Shown: positions 55,343 through 64,000 of the stretch, in pieces
Numbering within the stretch: the first letter of the stretch is position 1
Layout: each line of letters begins with the position of its first letter
Source: Hyperoplus lanceolatus
Lineage: Eukaryota > Chordata > Actinopteri > Uranoscopiformes > Ammodytidae
Direction of reading: 5' to 3'
Length of the DNA: 64,000 bases
Assembly (NCBI GenBank): GCA_026929865.2
Contig: CM049413.1
Coordinates: 12,142,501-12,206,500 of the forward strand
Position numbers and translations under genes: made by a program
The notes under the pieces: generated by a model
What the model was told of the DNA's origin: nothing
Seen by the model: only the letters and a program-made list of their open reading frames with translations
The model's database searches: none

Positions 55343-57579
55343 TATGTTTCAGGAACAGGACCATAAACAATTTAATTTCACATTCATTGTTTAAACTTTG
55401 TTGAGGTTTATTAGACATGAATAGATACTAAATAATAAACACTCCCTTTTAAGCATTTTTTTTCATAAGCTACTGGATGCCTTGAGCTCAAGGATCTGTC
55501 TTTTGTCTGATCTATTTATTTTGTCCAATTGTAATGTGCTCCAGGAAATGTTACTAACACAACTAGTCACAGTTCACCTACTGTATAGGTTAAGTGCAGC
55601 TCATTGCTTTTTGATGTGACATTGTTTAAAAACAGAAGCTCTCATTCACAAAAAATTAAACATAACATGATTTGTACTGTTTGGATTTATTGATTTTGTC
55701 ATTTCCAGGTGCTGGGAAACAATAATCGGCACACATCTTTTATTGCACACTAAAATGACCATGTCCAATGAAATCCCCACATCAGAAAAACAAGAAGGCA
55801 GTTTTCCTGTCTTTGAATCCAGGACCCTAGTCGATGTTTTATCCAACTGTCTGTGTGATGATGGAGAGTGTAAAAGACCTTCCTCGACAGGACGTGTTAA
55901 CAGTATAGTCTGTCATCTGTCTCTGGTATTTATAAGGAAAGGACAGACCTTTTGGCCAAAACCAGTGGCTCTCTCATGTAGTCCTTTTACAATAAGATGC
56001 ATAGCTGGGATTAAGGGGGAAATCCATGTGTTGTTCTGCTATGTTTCGGTGAGGTAGAACTTGTCATGTCTATAAAAAGGGGTTCATTCGGGTGTCAAGG
56101 AAGTGAAATTTAATTGTATAATAATTGGAATAATAATTTTTCATCTTGGTAAGTAATTTCAATGTAATGAGATATATTTCGATACAAAGAAAAATAATTT
56201 TGGTATTTGTGTGTATGACCTGTATGTATCAAGCAGGAAAAGTCACTCTTCACCATGGAAATAGAAATAAACAATGCTCAACATCCACTCTTCAGCTTAT
56301 ACCTGAGCATTGCTTTCTACTGCATCACATGGTCTAAAAAACTAATGAAAAGTGATCAAACTACTATTTCCAAGGACAAAATATGAACATTTATTCTTGA
56401 TTTTCACAGAGAGGAGGAAAGGTCCTGTGGGTTTTGTGGACAAACTCAACAGTTACTAAGCTCACACGTCTAATAATTCATCTTCATCTACTAATGAAGA
56501 CATCAATTTACTGTCTTTTTTTAGCTTCCCACCTGAGATGTAAGTCCATTTTTCCAGCGTGTTATCTCTCCTTGCATTCTTTAAGCCAAACCATAGTTCT
56601 TTAAAAATGATCTTAATCTATTTTTAGCTCATTGTTTGGTAACATTGTATAGTAACATTAACCATCATCCTCTTGCAAGTGAACAGTGACTGCATGTTGA
56701 GGATTGTTAAGCCTCCCCCTCCTTTAAACAGGAAGCATCATATCCATCAAGTTTATGCGAGTCTTTCAAAGACAATCGTATATCTTGTGTTCAACACATG
56801 TGACAACAGTGTGTTAAATAGCACACTGCACACTGTGTTTAGAGTAACACATGAGGTCGTGTACTTCACTTTGTTGAAAGTAGCACTTCTTTTCAGAGAG
56901 CATTTGAAGATCATTTGGTGGTCTCTGCAGTGCAGTACATGAGGGGACGTTGTTTATAAGAGGACTTGTCAAGTCTCTCTCTCCGGATTAACTTCTGCTG
57001 GTGTTGACCACATTTCATACCTCACTGTCATCACTCTTTAGTTAAGTTTTTGGTAGGTTTGAGTTTGCTGTGTTGAGTTATTTAGAGTACATTGGAGCCC
57101 ATTACATAACTTTAGATTTGAGATGTTTGAGTTTGTTTATAACACATAATCTGCGGCTGACTCCATGGTATAAGGTTGCAGTATGTGTCTCCTATTATGG
57201 GGGTTCCTGACATCAGTTTAAATTCCTGCTGAGAGATGGTTAAAGTAGACAGCAACAACACACTTTTGGAAACAAACCTCACTTGTATTTAGCCTTTGCA
57301 AAGACATGAGTATGCATAGAGAGTTATAGAGTTGATTTTTCTTTACTATAACAAAACACAAATGAAGCAATAGTGATTATCATGCTATAATGACTTGTAA
57401 ATTACCAATCGAGAAAGGCTAATAATGACCTAAACTCAGGAAACACAACACAAAATAGAACCTGTATGCAGACGATGTGTTACTGTTCCTATTAACATAT
57501 ATACAAGAGTAACACAACACTTGTGTCTTTATTGGTCTTGTCAGACTCCAACCTGTCATTCCTTAATCCTTTTCAACCA

Positions 57580-59831
57580 ATGGCGAGCCTTCTCACCAAC
57601 ATCAGCTCCTCCTCCACCACCGAACCACTCCTGCCCCTCTCGATTCCTGACCCGACTAACTGCAGCACCTGGGACCAGAAGTGGGGGGCGCCATACCTGC
57701 ATAGGTTAGCCCACCTGGATGTGCAGCTGTACCAAGACTTCTACGCTGTGTGGGTCTCACTCATGGTAAGAGATTATATACCTGTTGGCAAAAGAAGGGA
57801 TTGTGTTTTAATAATATTCATCACTGCTGAAGATAAATGTGTTATGAAAAGCTGTATCTTAAAAAGATTAATTACAGTAAGATGGATTTCTGTAATAGTA
57901 CATAAGTAACTGCTTTGAAATACAGCCACCCCGCAACGACATGCTCTCAACACAGGATGGACAAATGTATAAATGTAAAGTAAAGAACTAAACATCTCCC
58001 CAAACTGCTCTTGAGCAAGGGCCTGCATTCCTCATCATGATGTATGAAAAGTCAACCAATGTAAACGGTCCACTGTTGCAGTATGCAGAGTGGTCAGAGC
58101 ACTGACACATCATCCCTCACTGATGCAGGTGTGTAACTGTCTGATGCTGGTGGTCGGTGTAGTCCTCAACAGTCTGGCTCTCTACATCTTCTGCGGAGCC
58201 TCCAGCCACTCCTCAGCCTCTGTGGTTTACACCATTAACCTTGCTGTGGCTGACCTGCTGGTGGCACTGTCACTCCCTGCTCGCATCGCTCTGTACCACA
58301 GCGGAGGGAGCTGCGTGGCCTGCTCCTACGTCCACACCTTCAGCTACTTTGTCAACATGTACTGTAGTATACTGTTTCTGACCAGGTGGGTGGCTCACAT
58401 GAAATAACAAATACTTATGTCCTATCTACCCTTTCCTCTGAGCGACTCCTTTTTTTGTTGCTCTCAGTATCTGCATAGATCGGTACCTCGCTGTCGTCCA
58501 CGTGTCCAGCACTCTTCGTCGATGCAGGACCAGAGGAACAGCCAGGTGTGTCAGTGCCACAGTTTGGTTCATTGCAGTTGTGGTCACCTACTCTTTCCAG
58601 GTGAAGGCACAAGCACTACAAACACATCACAACACAAACAGAATCATAGTGTACCATCTCCACTTTCACAAAAGTTACAAACATTAAAGAACACTTTTCA
58701 TATACAGTACAGTGAGCTATCACAATTGTATAAACTTTGTATTTGTGGATTTTAAAGGGAAAACTTCCAAATCCAGAAAGAGTCCAGAAGTACATATAAT
58801 ATCTAAAAATCAAGTTCAGAAGATGGGATTTGATTTGTTATCTGTACACTTAGTGTGTCACTTATGCCACCTGCATTTGATTCATGTTAAGGGTACGATT
58901 GGCCGACCCATAAACTTCAAACCCTGGCTCTTAACCTTAAGACATATTTACATTTGGTGGGTTACGGTGATGTGTAACAGTGACTGGGAGGAGGTGCAGC
59001 CTGGGAGGCCCACTTACATTCCCCACCAAATGGGTCTCCATGTGCTTAGCGTTTAGTGCATTTTATGGGGGTCACAAGCAAAACAAAAGGGGTTTTAACC
59101 CCTGGGATATACTTTCGGTCTCTGTTATGTTACATTCGAATGCAGTGCATAGAAGAAAAACAGACGTTGAGGTGTTAAGGAGAAAGAGCCGATTGTTCTG
59201 TGAAATGTTGGGATTTGTCTCTCTCTCACCCCAGACCACAGCATTGGAGTTCAGCTCGTCCTGTGTGCTCCTCCCTGCCCTCTTCTACTTGACCATCCTG
59301 GAGTTCCTGCTCCCTCTGCTGGCGGTGGCGGGCTTCACCCTGCGCGTGGCCTGTTTCCTCTCCTGCAGCGTCGGCCCCACAGTGCCCCAGCAGAGCAGGG
59401 CCAGGAGGGCCCGCGCCGTCAGACTGCTGGCCACCGTCCTGCTGGTCTTCACCCTCTGCTTCACGCCGTTCCACGTCCGGCAGGTTCTTGTTTACTTCAG
59501 GGTCAAAGTAGGAGGAGAGGGGAGGGGTCTGGGGCAGGGGGCGTGGCACGTACTGGCCTATCACATCACGGTCACCCTGAGCAGCCTGAACAGCTGTCTG
59601 GACCCGGTGGTGTACTGCTTTGTGACGGACAGCTTCAGGAGGGTGTGGAGGGCGAGGAGGAGGGGAGCGAGGGAGGGGGACGGGGGAGCGGGCCTCACAA
59701 GCGGCGTGGAAGGGGAGAGGAATTCAGTGAGTAAATTCCCGGGGAGGGCACTGGCGATAGCTCACAGTGTGGCCACGCTCACCCTCACAAGCACTCCCCT
59801 CCCCGCGGCCGACATGGAACAGCCCACTTAA
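57580..59831 (+). CDS. gpr20: G protein-coupled receptor 20 (orphan class A receptor)
   Basis: Four coding exons, 57580-57765, 58129-58385, 58468-58600 and 59235-59831, join in frame to 1173 nt and 390 residues (human 358). The plasma-membrane receptor has two or three N-glycosylation sequons (NIS, NSS-like, NCS) in an extracellular N-terminus of about 60 residues. TM1 has Asn76 in VVLNSLALY. TM2 has Asp104 in NLAVADLLVALSLP. TM3 ends SICIDRYLAVV with DRY at about 152-154. TM6 has CFTPFH in place of CWxP. TM7 has SLNSCLDPVVYCF, so DPxxY in place of NPxxY. These strings match human GPR20 closely. Known family role: a Gi-coupled orphan receptor with high basal activity. The C-tail is Arg/Gly-rich. 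The start is the ATG in CAACCAATGG; upstream GTG/TTG starts are not used in animals. Coding introns lie before TM1, before DRY and after TM4. Confidence 0.94.
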
Positions 59832-62340
59832 AGACAGCTTTATACACTCCTCCTCACCTGTGGGTGGATGGAACAGTCCAGAGAAACACCTGGAGAGAAT
59901 GACTCGCCACAAGTGACGGATAAAAAGGTGAAGAGTAGGATTCAGAGGCTGGAGAAGAACAAAAGTAATCAAGTTGAAATGTCCAAAAAATAACCTTCAA
60001 GATTGTCTTTAAAATGAACAAAAAAAAAGACTGAACTTCCAAAGCTGCATCCCTCTCCCACCGTCCATCCATTTATCTTTCATCTTTTCACCCCCTTCTC
60101 CTTATTTGGATGTTATCCTGACACTGTTGAGAACCAATACTGGTCCATAAATGGAGGGGTATTGCATAACAAACAAAAAACAAATGAAAATTTCCTTGAA
60201 ACAAAACTATTGAACGATCTATGAATAACACAGAGTTCTTCATTCTGCCAACTCACATGGATTATTATGATAGAGTATATCAACACCAACCTCAGTACAG
60301 CTGGGCGTCGGAAGCAATGATTCTAACTTCCCTCGTATTGAAGAATTGACAGCTTAATATTGCCATCATGAAATGGGTGTTGATGCATTATTATGCTGCT
60401 GAGAGATGCATTCAAATGTTTTGCATACTCCATTTAGAAAAACTGAACTGTAGTGAGGATTGTATGTTGGTGCAGCAGTGCATGGTTAGCATGTTAGAAA
60501 GTAAAAACACATTAGAATGCACTCCAATACCACAACCCCACCTACTATGGCCTCAATAATAACTTTTAACCAAAACTGAACTGTAGTGGTAGGAGTGTAT
60601 GTTGGTGCAGCAGTACCCTTGAGTTGACTGCTGAAGTACAGTGGCTCACAGGTGGTTTCCTGATGTGATGTGCTTCTAGTAAAACTTCCTGTGTGTCTTT
60701 GCACATTTTGATGATTTAAAAAAAATGTCACTGTAGCTAAAGATGCACTGTGTAACTATAAGACTACAACATCCCCCAATACCACCCTTTTGTCCCTTTC
60801 CCTTTGTTTCCTGTCTCTATTCACTGTAACCTGACCAATACATTGTATAAATTGTAGTTTAAGTAAATACTCTATTGAGTTTTGTCTCCCCATGTTTGAC
60901 CAGTATTGCTTTGTGAAGCCAAAGTGCGAAAAAAAAACATTCAGAAAACATGACGACAGCGACACACAAAAAAAGAAAACACAAGCCACTACCTCAGAAA
61001 GTAAAACAGTAAGACAGAGAGTAAAACAACACAGAAAAAGCTAGAAGCAAAGCTCTCTTCAGAAGTATAAACATGTGTAACAGTTAACAGACTTTCAAGC
61101 AGTAGTGTAAGTCTCTTTACGACTTTGTATATCCTTTCAGAAGGGTCTAAATGGAGGGTTGTCATCAGTGTCACACAGAGAACTTACATCACTGAAACAC
61201 AGACTTTAAAGTCAATTATGAAAAACAAAATGTTCCTGACATGTGAGAGGACATAGTAGGCTCATGCCTAAGCCAGATTGTCATATAGACTCGCCACTAT
61301 TGCTTGTTCTTAGCTTAGCATTTCATATTAATTTATTCTTTTTCATACAAATACGTGCTTTTATTTGAACCCTTTTCTCAGATTTTTACCTATTTGGTGA
61401 TCTTTTCAATGTCAACCTGTGTGAATAAATGGAACAGTATTTGTTTTGCATTAGTACAAGTGGACAAGGTGCACCTACTTAAAATTTGTTTTATCTTTCC
61501 ATACTTTTACTTTTAATTATGGTATTCATAGAGACACCCTTACTGCTATCTCATTCGGTGTCACACTAACAGTAACACTAAAGTATAAAAGTAACGATTA
61601 CAGGGAATCATTGTGGGTAACAGAAGGCCAGAAAAAAAATCATCCCTCAGTGAGATCGACATCGATTTAAAATGTTCTAGCAGAGGATAGTGTCTCACCA
61701 CAGCATGGAACAGGTGTGTACTCACTGGTTTACTGATTTATGATGAACTGTGACAGCAAATGTAATGTAAATATTACAATTCTGAATAATTACTGATGCT
61801 AAATAGATATGTCCACAGTTCAAGCATGTATGTGCTGCTTATAGTAAGTAAAATGTGAAAAATGTGTGAACATAGTCTGATCACTACTTATTCACACAAA
61901 ATATGGCTACTTCTGCAGAAACGATACTATAAATGGCAAACCAAATCTACCAAATAACCTACAATTTTATCTTCATTTTTAACCAAATTATCTCCATATT
62001 ATTACCCTACATGGGCTATAGCTGCAGTTAACTCGACTAGTTAGTGTATAGTGTATAGAATTCACTACAAATTAAATTTTTAGTTTTCATGATGACGTAA
62101 TAGAGACAAGCGGCTCAGTGTCAATGACGGCATGAATATGAGTCATTAAAATGGATGGCCTCTTCCCTTTAATCCCTTTCAAGAGTGGCGGCAGGTCATT
62201 ACAGTTCGCTTAACGTAATGTTCTGGCCCTGTAAGTTTATACATCTGCATAAGTACATCACACACATACAAACACACACACACACTTAAAAATCAGCTGG
62301 TCCGGCTGTCACATGAGGAGTCTGGGTGGACGCACGCACG
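59832..62340. other. gpr20 3' region and downstream DNA
   Basis: The 3' untranslated region is probably within this stretch, with a candidate AATAAA at 61424-61429. No further gene is recognised. Confidence 0.5.
61424..61429 (+). terminator. Candidate gpr20 polyadenylation signal
   Basis: AATAAA in GTGAATAAATGG, 1.6 kb after the stop codon; other weaker signals could be used. Confidence 0.3.
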
Positions 62341-62355
62341 CACGCACGCACACGC

Positions 62356-62391
<36 letters not shown>
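62330..62391. repeat. (CACG)n/(CA)n microsatellite
   Basis: CACG units pass into about 30 bp of pure CA. Confidence 0.9.
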
Positions 62392-62393
<2 letters not shown>

Positions 62394-64000
62394 TATGGAA
62401 AGAGAGAGGGGGGCTGTTACCCAGTGTGTGAGGACGAAATCTTACCTTCCTCTCCTCTCTCAGGGGTCTGACCACACTGCATCGTGGGAAACCGGTCGGC
62501 TGCTTTATAAATGCTGAGTTAACATGTTTTGCCCAGGAAAAGAAAAAAGAAAAAGAAGAAATGCTGAAGCAGTCATGAAACTGCAGACAAGCAGGTTACT
62601 TCAAGTCACATGAATGACGACATGTAACTATTAACCTATTATGCCAAATGCACATTTCTTCATCAATAATATGGGTCCCGGTGTGAGAGACTGCCAAAGT
62701 ATGAGAAAAAACAACCTTTCCGAAAACCTGTCTTCAAAAACCAGTCAGATTTATCTCCCCATACGACATCATAAGGGGAGAAGCCCCGCCCCCTCATTAC
62801 CCACCTAACTTAGCATCAGAACTGACTGGACTTTTTGGAATGCGGGGGTTATACAGACAGGCTCTTAAACCGAGCATTTCAGACAAAGGCTGAACATAGG
62901 AGATTTAACAATGACACTGTGAAATGTTAAGGGTCTTTTGGATACTACACCATGAAAACAGTTTCTAGATCCATAATTACTATTTTGAACCAGAAAATGA
63001 GCATAATATGTGACCTTTAAAAGAGAATACATGAGGGTGAAGTGCAGTGTGGAACCCCTTGCAATACACTTTAATGCAAAATAATTCCAAAAAATAAATT
63101 TTAATATTGGAGAAAAAAAATTGCCTTTCATGTGTATTTAAATGAGCAGTTAGTTCCATGGTCAATGGCTTGTAAGGAGTCAAATGGAGTTTTATTGTTT
63201 TCTCACAGTAAACACACTCAAAATGCTTGTGAAAAATAGTCAATTACTCAAGTAAAACATAGTGATAGCACACTATAGAAATAGTTAAAGCTCTGCATTC
63301 AAAATATAATCCAGTAAACTTCTTGAGTCCAATAAAGACTTTCCATGTGTATTTATTGCAACTTTGATGAAAACAGACTGTGCGTTATAGTTTAGTTGTC
63401 CTACACAATAATGCCTGTGGAGCTTGTTATCACATGATTTGAGTTTCCTCTAAAATTCCTGTGAAGTGAAACACTCCGATCATTTTCATTTGGTCTGGAC
63501 ATGAGAGTTTTTGGAGTAGGTTACCCTTCGTGAGTTTATTCTCATATGATGATTAAAATAATGAAAGGAGTCATTGTTGGTTTTTACTTCTGAATAGATT
63601 TTAAAGGTGCGTTCCATACAGTGTTCATCCAGAGTCCTACATATGAAGGCTCAAGCATATTTACAGAACATAGAGATATACACAGTCTTTATATAGAAAA
63701 CAAAACTACTAACAAAAATAATCATCTTTTTATAGCAGCAAAAAAAGGAGAAACTAAAAGAGAAATGTATATTTACATATATTTTTTTTCAAATAACAAG
63801 GCATATAATATATTGTACACAGCGCATACTTGCTTTTCCCATTCTTTAAGTAATTCTTGTTGATTTAATCTATCTGAAGATCAAAGTGTATAGGCATCTC
63901 TCTCCTCCTTTATCAACACACAGTTTACTGGAGGCAGAGCCACCCACACACACACACTTTTACCAATGTAACTGTTAGGGACTTAACATAGAATTACATT
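62392..64000. other. Intergenic DNA to the window end
   Basis: AT-rich; no exon, RNA gene or intact transposon recognised. The ORFs at 62865-63243 and 63621-63863 show no motif. Confidence 0.5.

Noticed and set aside
57521..57579. Start of gpr20 at the GTG/TTG codons before 57580
   Set aside because: Animal genes do not normally start at these codons. The ATG at 57580 has a good context, and a likely splice acceptor ends at 57543.
58980..59234. Longer gpr20 exon starting at 58980 in the open frame upstream of TM5
   Set aside because: The frame upstream of 59235 has no receptor similarity, while the CACCCCAG acceptor at 59234 joins TM4 to TM5 exactly as in human GPR20.

Overview
This is a stretch of vertebrate nuclear DNA, most likely from a teleost fish. 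The genes have many short GT-AG exons. The intergenic DNA is full of long (CA)n/(TG)n microsatellites and fish-type transposons (hAT/Tol2-like, piggyBac-like, Tc1/mariner, PIF/Harbinger-like, L2-like LINEs, tRNA-derived SINEs). The species cannot be told from the sequence alone. There are no prokaryotic or viral genes and no CRISPR arrays.

Layout. Positions 1-23000 form a gene desert of nested and degenerate transposons. They include a LINE split by a 1635-bp hAT element, a piggyBac-like element in TTAA, a PIF/Harbinger-like element, and a mariner-like element that itself carries a small transposon with 9-bp target duplications. Positions 23014-32510 (minus) hold tbc1d20, 10 coding exons and 404 residues. 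Positions 35358-46508 (plus) hold dgat1, 17 coding exons and 531 residues. These two genes are head to head, and an old LINE copy and an (AAT)n tract lie between them. Positions 49136-52255 (minus) hold cfap20, 6 coding exons and 194 residues, tail to tail with dgat1. An L2-like LINE fragment follows at 52656-53683. Positions 57580-59831 (plus) hold gpr20, an orphan class A GPCR with 4 coding exons and 390 residues, with a possible untranslated first exon near 55.3 kb. The rest, to 64000, is downstream DNA with no recognised gene.

How the genes relate. They are ordinary housekeeping or signalling genes, not an operon. TBC1D20 is an ER-anchored GAP for Rab1/Rab18, and DGAT1 makes triacylglycerol in the ER. 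Both act in ER and lipid-droplet biology, but shared regulation is only an inference from the head-to-head layout. The most notable signal is that long GT repeats directly touch splice sites in both genes: the 5' splice site of tbc1d20 intron 4 (211 bp repeat) and the 3' splice site of dgat1 intron 6 (177 bp repeat). All exon models were built by hand from splice consensus, reading-frame continuity and remembered similarity to the human proteins. No database search was run.
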